From: Larimichthys crocea | Lineage: Eukaryota; Chordata; Actinopteri; Sciaenidae | NCBI RefSeq assembly: GCF_000972845.2 | Contig: NC_040016.1 | Coordinates: forward strand, 14,156,701-14,220,700 | Reading direction: 5' to 3' | DNA length: 64,000 nucleotides | Part shown: piece after piece, positions 1-11,943 of the stretch | Layout of the letters: each line of letters opens with the position of its first letter | Position numbering within the stretch: the stretch's first letter is position 1 | Program-made: the position numbers and the translations under genes | Notes under the pieces: model-generated | Database searches by the model: none | Told to the model about the DNA's origin: nothing | What the model saw: only the letters and a program-made list of their open reading frames with translations

Positions 1-1647
1 TAAGGCCAAAATAATTCAACCTTATGATGATACTTTTTTTTAATATATATTATTATTATATTATTGTATTATTTATTTAAATGACAATACAAGTGTGCAT
101 TTATTCTCACATCTCTTTTACTGCCAAACAGTCTGCTCTGTGAGGCCGTACAGCATGGCTAATAAAAACACTACGCTGATTCTACATCAATATATTTAGA
201 GCAAACCCATGACACAATGACATAGCATGAAGCATATAACATATAGAAACTCAGCTCAGCTGTAAATCAACACATAAGCAGGCAAGCCTTGAGCCTTACA
301 GTTTCGTGTCATTTCTTATATTGATCTCTGCCTCATGATTTAATGTAAAGGCCTTTTCTGTTTTAGGGTGCTTTGACAAAGGTGGGGGATGGCAACTGTG
401 ATGCAGGTCATAATTCATCTGTCATTGTTTCCTGCTGAAGGATCTCAGAAGATATCTATTGTTCTCGTTCTCGATTCAGACCCAATTGTTAGCCTTCCTT
501 TTGTGTTATGTTTTGAATCACGGCTGTGATTTCCTCTGGCAAGACATGTCTTATTGGCAAATACATTTTTTTCAGTTTGTTTTGAGATGCACAACACTGA
601 CAACATTATTAGAGTGGGCTGCGTTTCATTGCTGTCATAAGGAAAGTATAAAGTCTCAGGTTACCCTGAGGTTCATGTTTACCATGGACTTTGCTTTGGT
701 GCCTTTCTGAGGAGAGATACTCAGCCTCAATGCCAGTGGGGCCACAGGTAGCTGATATAATCCCAGACATTTAGTCTGGAGTTTGGTTTCACTGGCTGAC
801 TGAGAATCTAAAACAGAGCTTTCTGAAGCTGAACAAATCCTCTCACTGAACGGGAGGCTTGATTAACAGAGTTAAAAAAAACAAGATTGGAGCGAGGAAA
901 GGATTTTTGGATGACCTCCAAAAGGTTGCAGAGATAGCAACGGAAAATCAAATGCAAAAGATAAGAAACTCAGCACTGTGCATTATTAAGCCGTTATGAT
1001 GTAACATTTGGTTGTAGTAAAGAGCAAGAGTTTGAGGAAACAGCTTTCCAGAGGTAACAAAAACATGGCTAGTTGCAGTAAATTCCTATTTGTGCATTAA
1101 ACATTAAACAAATGTGATATAAAATGTTGCTAATTACTTGTAGGTTGATTTTGTGGATGAAGCCAGACGAGCTGTTTCATTTTTATCGTCGTCATTTTTA
1201 TAGTTTCTTACTTTTTACGCCGTTGTAAAAATCAACATACTTTTGGTTTTTGCCTTTGTGAATCAAACATAATATCCTCTTTTCTTTTCAGTGCCATATC
1301 TTTTGTTTAAGATAAATGTGTGTCAATGGGGAATAGCATAACTGCTTCACACATTCATAACACAAGGATGAATTTCTGGGAGCTAATTTGCATTAAAATA
1401 GCCAGATAAAAGCAGCTTTTTCACCCTCAGTTTAAGAGTTGAGAATGAACCGCCCCCCCCTTTTCCCTCCATAATTCAATTCCCTGATTTTTCTCCTGCT
1501 CTTCTTTTCTCTCTTGTTGCTAAATCTCTTAGAGGCCATTCACGTGAAAGCCTCGTAAATGTAGCAACTCACCCTGTTGCAGCGCTTATTTATATGAGAG
1601 ATCAGAGGGAGCAAAGGGTATATAGCATCGGCTTTACAGTCTGGCAT

Positions 1648-1648
<1 letters not shown>

Positions 1649-1687
<39 letters not shown>
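1649..1687. repeat. (CA)n microsatellite
   Basis: An uninterrupted run of about 19 CA units. Confidence 0.95.
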
Positions 1688-1689
<2 letters not shown>

Positions 1690-2253
1690 TTAATACTCTT
1701 TACTAGCTCCCACTTACTCTCTGTCTATTTAGCATTCTCTCATTCCTCCACACCAGGCTGCCTGGACCTGAACAAAAGCTCGGTAGGAAGCAGCGCTGCC
1801 TAGCAGAGAGCTTTCAGGAATATTACTCTGCAGACCATGTGCTCACTGGAGGGAGATGGGGGACAATCTGCAGAGTCAGGACGAAACATACAACTACAGG
1901 CTTGATGGAGATGCAGAAGAAATGCAGTTTGGCAGTGAAAGAGGAGCAGGAGCTGATTCTGCATCTGCATTTTACAGATAGTTGGCTGATAAAGTCCTTA
2001 GAGAGTCAAGTTTTCTGGCATTTTGTTGCCTTTTCTGTACACAGTTATCTTCTTTAGTGTTAATGACTCACGTTTGACTCTGTAATCAGGTTTGCTTTCT
2101 CTGTTATTTGATAAAAACAAAAATACATTTGAAAAAAAACTCAATGGTTAAAGCATTACCTTGAGTTGTATGTTCTTGATGTGGGGGAGGGGTTCGGGGT
2201 CTGACGGGGACGGGAGCTATAGGGATGAATAAATCATGGAAAGCCTTCCCTTT

Positions 2254-2256
<3 letters not shown>

Positions 2257-2298
<42 letters not shown>
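2257..2298. repeat. (TG)n microsatellite
   Basis: An uninterrupted run of about 21 TG units. Confidence 0.95.
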
Positions 2299-2299
<1 letters not shown>

Positions 2300-5200
2300 C
2301 AGTTGGGTTGACTCTGCTAAAGACGCAGTTTAATCAATCAACCGATGGCGGTGCTACTGGGAACTGATACAGAACTGAGATCAGAAAGAAGCCATGAAAA
2401 ACAGACAGGAACAGGAAATTACAAGCAATGTGTCGACTTTTTGTTTGTATTTATTAGAAGAGATTTGCCGATTGATTATGCTGTAAAGTTTTATTATAGA
2501 TGCCCTTTGTGTTCGCACTGTCATTTGCTTATCTTTTCTAATTTCCTGGAATGGTTAGGGGTTTAATCGGTCCATGATTGCTCACATGTTCCATCATTGT
2601 TGTATCTCATATCAGGTTTAAGTGAATTTCTAAATTGATCTGTGCGCCTCTTAACAATGCTTATTACAAAGACGTGATATATAACTACCGCTATTTACAC
2701 CTCGTAAGTGCCATACATACATTGCGTACATTAACTGTACCATTAGCTTGCTAACATAACCTGTTTAGATTAAAGTAAAAGAGATGATCTGACACTTGAT
2801 CAAAATTTTGTTAAATCAATAACTAACAAATAATTAAATAACTTGTTAAAAAGGGTCATTTATAACATAAGTGTGTATTTTACACTCATTCTAAACTGTA
2901 TGAATATGTCTTAAACACATATTTACATATATGTATGCATATATAAATAAAACAAATGATTTGCAGTTGGATTGACACCTAAAAGTGTGATTTTTGGCAG
3001 TAGCTTTCGACTTTACACATTACAACAACTTGATTTGGTAGGAAATTACGTAGGACTCTATACACCAACTTAATTCATGACTTGTATGGGCATAAATCAA
3101 AGACTGATTCTTGCTGAAAAGAGTCAAAGAAATATATTCTGCATAGGCACACTACAGCTTTAATTGTGATGAAAACTGTTACTCATTTGATAATTCATTT
3201 TTGAAAAGCCAAAAATATGTTTTGGCACGTTTTTATCAGATCGTTTATATTTGTTCATCTCAGTAAAGGCAGTGCAAACAGACATTAAGTCATTCATCTC
3301 CTCTCTTTGTTCTCTTTACTTTTTTATTTATTAATTTTTTTTTTAGCAGTCTGTTTCCTTCACTCATTCTGTTTGAACTCTTTTTATCTCTTTGTCTCTT
3401 GTCTTATCACACATTCACACACAAACACACAGAAGAACAACATGATTAATTTCCTCCTGGACAGGACAGACGGGTCAGGTGACCTGGAAACTCTAAATTG
3501 ATCATAGGTGTCACTTATTGAATGTGTGTCTGTCTGTGTGACAGACCTGTACATTTATGGATGGATAGCTCATGACCTTAACTACCGTCAAATTGTACAG
3601 TGTTGCAGTTGACAGACTTTAGGAGAAGAAAATAAAACAGTGGCAGAACATGAGAACCAAACAGAGCAGATAGACGGATCAATAGATGGATGGGTTGATA
3701 AGAGGGGAGAAGAAAAGGAGAGGATAAAAAGGAGCAGGGGAGGGATGAAATAGAGGTTATGTCCTCTTTTACACTTTGGACCTGAGGGCCAATCATTACT
3801 CCATCTATGTCTGGAAACGACTGTTCACTTATTGATCAGTAGTGGGGCAGGTGGTGAGCTTAGGGGTTGTTAAAGATGCATGTGAAGTGAGGATGGGGTT
3901 ACACTTGTCCTCTAAAAGCATATTGTTTGTACCCTTCTCCTTCCTGACATATGTTAAGTGTTGGATTAAAATTTAAAGGGTATTTCCTTTTTTATTGTTT
4001 AATAAATTGATATCAAACTGCCCTTGTGATGTCCGTGAACAAAGCGTTTAAGCAGGAAGTTGAGTCACGTCTGTAAGCAGTGAACCACAATATCCCAAAG
4101 GGGTTTATGCCTGGCCTGGCAGCTGTTTCTGTCCCTCTTTTGGCTCTTTATTGTGCACTACCCAAACCTTTTCTTTCCACTTCTGCTCAGAGTGAGAGAG
4201 AGAGTTGAGATGTTAAAAAGCGATGATTCACAGCTGGGTCACCTCATTCTCAGCTGTCATTTCACCATCAGCAAAACTGAAAGGAGAAACTGGAGCCAGG
4301 TGTGAAAGCAGCATTTTCTGAAAGCTCCGTTTTATGAGACCTGATTGTCACAGTCGACGTTGTTGGACAGACTGCAGACCGTGTGTTGATCTTTAGTTTA
4401 CACAGTTGTCGAACAGCCGCCTGGTGTGTATCTGCACATCCACGTGTGAGTTGATGAACAAAATACTGGGGTCCATTTGTACACTCGTGCCTCTAAATAA
4501 TGTCTGCATGCTTGCACATGTTTTCTTTTGCATGTGTAGGTGTGTGTGTGTGTGTGTGTATTTGTGTGTCCAGGTCAGAGGTCATAGTCTCGCCTCAGGA
4601 TGACAGAAGGCCTAAAGAGCCCTTGGCCCCCATGCTGATCCTGTAGAGCCACTGTCTATGGAGCCTCATGCTGCTCTCCAATGGACAGATGTTAAAGGGT
4701 GTGAGCAGAAAGATTAGGAGGGATCAACTGAAATGCCACTGAAAAGTGAATACTGGAAATGGGACTTATTTTCACAAACTTAATTAAGTCCACTTCGGAA
4801 AAATTCCAGGACAGGGTTGGGTTTTGAAAAAGTTTCATCTGTTAAAAGTTACAGTTGTGCTAAACTGTAACGTGTAAAGTGTAAAACAGCTTCTGTCCCC
4901 TTGTGCAATCACACCGAGGAACTATAAATTGAGCCTGTGTGGACGTCACATTAACTTCTGAACCGCTTCCCAGTCTTTTCTCTTTCTCTCACATCATTTA
5001 TCTCTGATTTTTTTCTCCTTTTTCGGGCTGAGTGCAAGTCGTCCTCTCTTTCCATAAACAAACAAAATAAGACTTAAAAGGAATTATTGAGTGATTACAA
5101 AATAAATTTCTGCGGACTTTTCTGTGTCTTGTTTGATTGTGTGTTTATGTGTAGACTTGCTACTATTGCCAGGTGACAAGTCTAATATTTTTCCCCGTGA

Positions 5201-5975
5201 CAAAGAAAAGGCATTCTTGTTTTTGGCTTCATGTTGGTGGACTTTGGAGTATATGCACATTATTTTGGACCAATACAAGGGTTGGGGAATTTTGACAACT
5301 CTTGCAGAAGCACACAGCCTGCAAATGCAAAAACATTGACTACATGAGATTTTACAAGCTACAAGAGCAACTGTCATGTTTTAAATCTGTCAGGTTGTCA
5401 GAGATGGACCAAAACTCTTTAATATTTAGACAAAGAATGCACGTCTGAATATTGATTACATGTATGATTCATTGTTGTCCATTCTTTCTGTCACGCCCAC
5501 TGCCTGTATGGGAAGAAGTACATGGGGATGTGACTGAGAGTGGGGGAGGATTTGGTTTTGTGTGTGTGTGTGTATGGGGTTTGGATGGGGGGAGGGGTAG
5601 TCAGGATCTTGCAGAGAATGAGTTTTGGGGTCACTGCACATGCTCCCCTCAATGAACACATGAGTATGAGTGTCGTGTAATGAGGGGCCTGTGTGTGGCT
5701 GTCTTGTATCTGTGATGATTAGCTGGAAAAACAAGATTTTTATGGCGATGGAGGATGGGTTTATTATTCACCATCACGTAAGCAGAGCAGAAGTGTGTTG
5801 TACTAATACACTGTTATAAGTGTGGCAGCTGATCAATGCATCCTGGATCACGTATACCATATTCACAATCCCTAATTGCAATCAAAATCCCACTTAATGA
5901 AATTACAGGATAGAAAATAAGCAATTTATAACATTATAACAATATTACTTATTATGGTAATAGTCATATTGTAAA

Positions 5976-6585
5976 GGACTGGGAAGCTCAGGATTGCCTC
6001 TCTGCTTTTGGCAGATGATATGATTCTGTTGGCTTCCTCAGACTGTGACCTTCAGCAACACCTACAAGTCTAAGGCCGTGGTTGGAAAAAAAATGGTGGA
6101 ATGCAAGTGAGTGTGAGATAGACGTGTGGGCATCTACAGTATAGCTCTCAATTTTCCAGTCCATTTACATTATAACCCTATGGTCACAAGCTTTGGGTAC
6201 TGACCAAAAGAATGAGATTGCAGATACAAGCGGCCGAAATGAGCTTCCTCCACCGACTGGCTGGGCTCAGCCTTAGAGATGGGGTAAAGAGTTTGGACAT
6301 CTGGGCGGGCTCAGAGTAGAGCCGCTACTCCTTTGGTTCGAAAACTGAGATGTTTCAGGCATCTGTCTTGTATGCTTCCTCTGTGTCTTCCTTTGGAAGT
6401 TTTCTGGGCACATCCAATAGGGAGGAGACCCAGAATGTGCAGGAGGGACTATATAGCCCATGTAGCCTAAGAAAGCCTCAGGATCCCCCAGGAGGAGGTG
6501 GAATGCGTTTCTGGGGAGAAGGACGTCTGGAACGCCCTGCTAAACCTGCTGCCACCGCGACCCGACTGTAGATATAGAAGCGCTT
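5976..6585 (+). mobile_element. LINE relic: end of reverse-transcriptase domain and C terminus, frame-broken
   Basis: Conceptual translation with several frame changes gives pieces typical of the reverse transcriptase of fish non-LTR retrotransposons. Near 5990-6050 there is a LRIASLLFADDMILLASS-like stretch, whose FADD box is the catalytic motif. Near 6185-6310 there is RMRLQIQAAEMSFLHR followed by a GLSLRDG-like stretch. Near 6440-6575 come LRKPQDPPGG and a proline-rich end. Stops, indels and missing segments show it is dead. The orientation is that of the window. The clade is not certain from sequence alone. Confidence 0.75.
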
Positions 6586-7319
6586 AATGCAAAATGTGCG
6601 TAGCAAACATTACATCTGCTTAATATCAGCATGTACATGTTGTCATTGGAGGAATCTTTGCTTGATATCACAGCATTGCTGTGAATAAGTATGGCTCTAA
6701 GTCTTATCTAATCTTATCTATCTTATCACATACACTTCAGTTATGCTGGTATGCAGGTATTTTACTACACATGATCATGCTAAACGCCCTGATATCTACC
6801 TTCCTGGCCCAGTGTGCAAGAGCAACAACACATTCACAACCACTCGTATTACACACACACATTCACAGACCATGTGGGTTTACTGAAAGATGAGCTTGGC
6901 AGTAGAGATCATGATCATACTGTCTGACTCAATCCTGAACAATGAAGCGAGCTAAGAGGTGTAAAGGGCAAACAAATGGCAGCATTACTCACTGATGACA
7001 TTTTATCTGTGTCACATTTGGGACATGTGCCTCTCTGTATGTTGGGTGTTATTCATCTCTAACCAACTCAACCACTTATCTTCTCACAGACAGATTCACG
7101 GATAGGAAGGACACCCAGACAAAATGTCCTTTGTCCATTTTTAAATGACTATTTACATTTTTTGACACAAAGAATCTTTTGATTTTAGGGAAAGATTAAA
7201 GGCATTGGGGGAATGAATGGTCTTAAATGGAGCTATGACTTATTATCTTCACAATTTTTTTATTAATTGATTAATTGTTTGGCTGAATATGTTAGAAAAT
7301 AGTGAGTCAGAACCACTGA

Positions 7320-7775
7320 GAGTATAAAGAATGGTTGGCATTTGTGTGATGTCATCCATAAGTTTCTCAAGAACTGTTTTGAAGCTCAAAATCTGTGGCT
7401 CTGGCTGCCACCATGTTGGCAGTCCTGCCTCTTCAGCCTCCTGGCTGATCAGTGGACCTGAGGCGGGCCGAATGACACCTGGGTGCTCAAACAAGCCACC
7501 TGTAACGGCACCTGTCAATCAAAGCTGTTATGCATAACCTTAAACCTCAGTATAATTTGAATCTGACTCAGTACAGTTGTCATGAACGGAAAATCAGCTA
7601 AAAAGACCTAAACAGTTTTTTGTACCAGGCTGTAAACATGTCTATTTCTGCTGCGAAGTTGGACATTTTATTATGGCGTCTTATGACTTAAGACTGACTT
7701 GTCCTGTAGCCAGCCTCAAGTGGACATTAGAGGAACTGAAGGTTGCCGCTTGGTCAGAACTAGTATAATGCCATA
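7320..7775. repeat. Interspersed repeat of teleost type
   Basis: The stretch contains phrases I recognise from a family widespread in fish genomes, around 'ggctgccaccatgttggcag' at about 7405, 'ctgcgaagttggacatttta' at about 7655 and 'agccagcctcaagtggacat' at about 7710. It is non-coding and has no clear terminal repeats. The family name was not determined. The call rests on recall of similar fish sequence and not on a library search. Confidence 0.5.
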
Positions 7776-9540
7776 GTAAAACTACAGCTGCGTGTATTAT
7801 TAGTAATTCATGCTAAATTAATTTGCTAATCTTGCTCTTCCAAGATAAATTTAATCTTTATGTCCTGATTGCATTATTGATGTGTCTGTCTCTTGTATTT
7901 ACATTTCTAAGTTATGTCTATCCTGTCACATGTTAATAATTTCATGAGACTTTTCTCGGAAAATGTCTAAGGCCCCAAATCCTTTTGTTTTATTGCTGGA
8001 TCTACTTAATGTCCTCTGAGGTGTTATCATTGAAGAATAATTGACTTCTGTCCAATTTGGCTGAATATTATGTTTAGGCACATGGACAGATTGGGAGAGT
8101 CATCCAACTCTTCCCTCCAAATACTGGCGGTATGACAGCTTAACAGACCTCCCACCTTACATCCTGACACCTGCCTGTATATCTCCACATATTTGAGGGG
8201 GGCTGTATCACCCTAACTCCTAAACATAAACCAGAGCTCTCTGGTATGTGGAGCTATAAGAGGGATCAGATCTTATCAAGTTTTTTTTTTTTTTTGGTGA
8301 TATGCTCTCCCTCCTAATCACACACCTTTTGTTTAACATGTGTTTGCATTAGCTTAACACTGTTTGGTCGGGGGTTCTCATGTGGACCACCAGTGAAGTG
8401 TAGCAGTCTTTATTTCACATGGGATGTCTTTACTTTGGGTGGCTGTCTTCTCACTCATTAAGATGATTCCTGAGGCATGCATGGATGCGCCTCAACAGAA
8501 GTTATATAGAAGGAGAAGGCAGGAGTGGAAAATAGAAAGTAGAGATGTCTTGCAGTCTGGGAGATATCAGTGGTGGTTTCTGTGTCTGTGTGTGTTATGG
8601 TGGCTAAGATGAAAGAGAGGCTTTTTCTGAGGAAGAAAAGATGTTGAGTCACGGTGGCAGCTGTTGTCATGATTTAAAATAAGTGATGTGCTGTGCAGCT
8701 GTCTGCCTTCAAATGATCTTTTCTTCATTTTTATCTCTCTGGGACTCTCAGCTCAATGATGCCAGCTTTTTACCCTTCAGAAAACATACCTCTGACCTTT
8801 TTAAGATCCTAACCACTAGTGGTAAGATTAGTGCTAGTACAAAGTAGGCTACTTAAGATGGTAAATGTTAATGACCTCTGCTCTCGCTTCATAGTTTCTC
8901 TTTGATTTGCTAACATAACAATTCTATCGATTCCTATCTTATTTTTTACTTGTTACCCAGCTGCTGGGTTAAAGTTACATATTTTTAGCAGAGTTTTTTT
9001 ATCAAAAGCAACATACAAATGAGGCACAATCCAAGCCACGGTGGACAAGGGGATATCTCCACACGTTTGTAGTTGTGTCCTGTTTGGCCAGGTCCAGCAC
9101 ATCATAATATATAGCGCTGTGGAGAAAAATAGAGCAGTGCGGCTATGTCTGTGGAAATGCATTAAAGTTTTGCCCTAAGCAAATAATTAATTATTGCGTG
9201 CAGACAGTAGACAGTAGTATCTTTAGGATTATTTGAAGACGAAACCTGTTGCATTAGAGGTAATCTTTTATCCTTTGCCAAAAAGTGTTTTGTGCAGGGA
9301 ACGCTGTGTGAATAAATCCCATTGTAATGTCCAAACGGGGCTTTGTTAGTACCTTCTAATGTTATACAGTTAGTATGATCACATGTACACATTAGTTTAT
9401 TATGCTAATGATGATGCTGCAGTAGTAACATGCATACAATGATATTGCATGGTAACACACATACAGGTAGCATGTACATGCTCACATTAGTTTGTTAGCC
9501 ATCGATATGTACAACTGTAGCTTTATATCTATATCTGTTA

Positions 9541-9690
9541 GCCACCTTAAGCAGCTTCCTCAGCAACAGACTGATACTCCCACCATGTAAGAAGGAGCAA
9601 TGTCACAGGTCCTTCATTCCAACAGCTGTCAGACTCTTTAACACCAGCATAATGACCTTTTTAAGCATGAACTTTCTTCTGTATATTTAT
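9541..9690 (+). mobile_element. LINE relic: C-terminal end of ORF2
   Basis: One frame reads LSNRLILPPCKKEQ, then a CHRSFIPTAVRLFNTS-like stretch. This resembles the C-terminal end of the polyprotein of fish LINEs, where a conserved 'S(F/L)xPxAxRLLN' phrase occurs. Only about 50 codons remain and the flanks are non-coding. This is probably a 5'-truncated insertion. Confidence 0.6.
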
Positions 9691-10801
9691 TCTTTATAAT
9701 TTCTTATCCACCTTGTGCATACGAGCTGCTGTGACAATATGTGAAAATATGAAGATAGGAAAGGAAGCATATTTGACCCATGACCAAGGACAAAGCAGGG
9801 GCAATATTATAAAATGTACACGGTGTACTGTATCAAACAACAACCTAAAAAAAAAAAGAAGTATGATGAATTGCCGTTGCACTCAACTCTCTTGTTTTGG
9901 CTGGTTGATGAGTGCCTGTGACCACTCAGACATCTACTCCTCCTCTGTCTGTTTGTCTGGCTCATGCAGTGCTATCAGCTTGCTACACTGTATTTATAGT
10001 GAAAATACTTCCACAGAGATAGCTCTAATTTAAGTGTGTACATAACAAGGTAGATATGAGGTGGGGGTTGGTGATGGGAACATTTCACACAGGCAGCTAG
10101 TTGTTAGTCATTTGAGCCAAGCATTTTCTTTGCCAACATCTTTATTATTATAATTACATGTAAGCATTGTCACTGCTATTGTTGTGGCACCCAGTTTAAT
10201 GTTGATCCCTCTCACTTTTGTCTTCTTTCCATCTTACAATCTGCTCTTTATTCTCCGATCTTTCTCCTCTGGCTCTGTTTCCCCGTGTCTCGCTTCCATG
10301 CATATGCCATGGCTGACGGTGTTGTGTGGAATGTGGCTCAACGTTCGGTTTTTAAATAGCATCCTAGCCTGAATCAGCCGCTCCTAATAAGGCAGAGGGC
10401 AGTGACACTGGCCCTAAAATATCAGCAACCACCTCACTGAGAATAAAACTTTTCCTTGCCTTGATAGTGAGAGATCATTGGTGATAGCTACAGTGTGTTA
10501 GTACAAACAAGACGCAGACTCTGCAGAGCTGTTTTCAATCAATCTGAAGTCGAGATAACACAACAGCATGTTTAATTGTAGGTGGCTCAACAGAATTTGA
10601 GCAGTCTTGCTTGAGCTGCAGGTGTTTGTACGTTACATTAATGACGGCTCAAGTCAGCTGAGGCTATTTGAAAATTTGCCACCGTTCACAAGTTAAATGA
10701 TATCAGGTGGTGTACAATGACCATGTTACTAGAATGAAATGTAAAGTTTCTGTCGCATACCCTGTGATCAGTCTTTAACACCATCACTGTTGTTCCTTCA
10801 G

Positions 10802-11943
10802 GATCCTTGTGGGGGCGCCGCAGGCAGCAGGGCAGGGCCTGTTGAGGGGCAGTCGGCCAGGAGCCTTGTTCAGGTGTCCAATCACACCAGAGGAATATGA
10901 CTGTGAGAGGGTGGATATTGATGGAGATGGTGAGTGTGCTGTAGTAGAGCTGAAACACAGCTAATTTGTTGATTCTTTGATCAGCAGCACCATTTTGCTG
11001 CTAACTGAATCAGCAACTATTTTGACAATTGACATTTGAGTATGTTTTAATTAAATACTGAAGCATTGATTCATTTCAGCTACTCATATGTAAATATTTT
11101 CTAACAAATGTATTACAACCAATTAAAACGTGTCAACGTACGCTACAAAAATGGTGATGGGCATTTTCTAATGATCAATTTCTGACCTTTTATCATCATT
11201 TTATTGCAGCACTGATTATTATTAAGATTGTCTTCCACCATCAGAATAAATCTTTCTATACTGCAAGATTAGGTGATTTAAAATGTACCTCATACTCAGA
11301 ATTACTTGTGCTTGAAACAGAGAAAATTAACTATAATTTGAAGTTGTGCATAACAAGGTAAAGTGCTGTTTGCTTACTGTGGCTCAGATCCTAATTGGTT
11401 TACAATATGGAAACTGCTATGAGAACTATTTCCATCTGTGTTTTACCTCAGTGAGTTGGAACAGAGAGAACAAAGACAACCAATGGCTGGGAGTTACTGT
11501 GAAGAGTCAGGGGATTGGAGGAAAGGTGGTGGTAAGTAAAGGACACATCTTGTAAATGCATCAGTACAGGAAGCTGGAAAATAAAAATGTTGTTCTTCTT
11601 CTGCCTGAATGACTTGTGAACACTGGACACATGTTAGCGGCCAGCATATAAATGAATACTCTAATACTACTTCCTGTCCCTCACCAGACCTGTGCGCACC
11701 TGTATGAGCTCAGACAACGTGTAAGTCAACCCTCAGAGACTCGTGACCCAATTGGACGCTGCTACGTCCTGAGCGAGGATCTGACGGAGCGAGATGACTT
11801 GGACGGAGGGGAATGGAAGTTCTGCGAAGGCCGGCCACAGGGGCACGAGCAGTTTGGCTTCTGTCAGCAGGGCCTGTCTGTCAGTTTTACCCCAGACAAC
11901 AACTTCATTCTGTTTGGGGCTCCGGGAACGTACAACTGGAAAG
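10802..11943 (+). CDS. itga7: itga7 exons 2-4: beta-propeller blades 1-3
   Basis: The three exons (10802-10929, 11452-11531, 11688-11943) give the N-terminal blades of the seven-bladed propeller. Exon 2 opens with [12 protein letters not shown], the FG-GAP-type repeat core, and includes the cysteines of [14 protein letters not shown]. Exon 3 carries [12 protein letters not shown], and exon 4 carries [16 protein letters not shown], a cysteine pair around WKFCEGR and FGFCQQG, then [12 protein letters not shown]. These match the order in mammalian alpha-7 and alpha-6. Exon 2 starts one base before a codon, so exon 1 must end two bases into one. Exon 4 ends in phase 1, the phase shared by both X exons and by the exon after them. 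Confidence 0.95.

Larger units (their letters stand above)
1..10801. other. Non-coding stretch upstream of itga7 coding exon 2 (probable intron 1 and/or upstream DNA)
   Basis: No exon could be recognised here on either strand. The exon expected next upstream would encode the integrin signal peptide and the start of the propeller (an FNLD-like N terminus and an FGFS-like motif), ending two bases into a codon; I could not find it, so it probably lies outside the window or is too short to recognise. Open frames in this stretch are short and mostly run through CA/TG repeats or transposon relics. Recognisable contents are microsatellites at 1649-1687 (CA) and 2257-2298 (TG), two LINE relics and one interspersed repeat, listed separately. 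The rest is AT-rich sequence in which I see nothing. Confidence 0.6.

Noticed and set aside
1594..1803. Open frame through a CA repeat
   Set aside because: The HTHTHT core is microsatellite translation.
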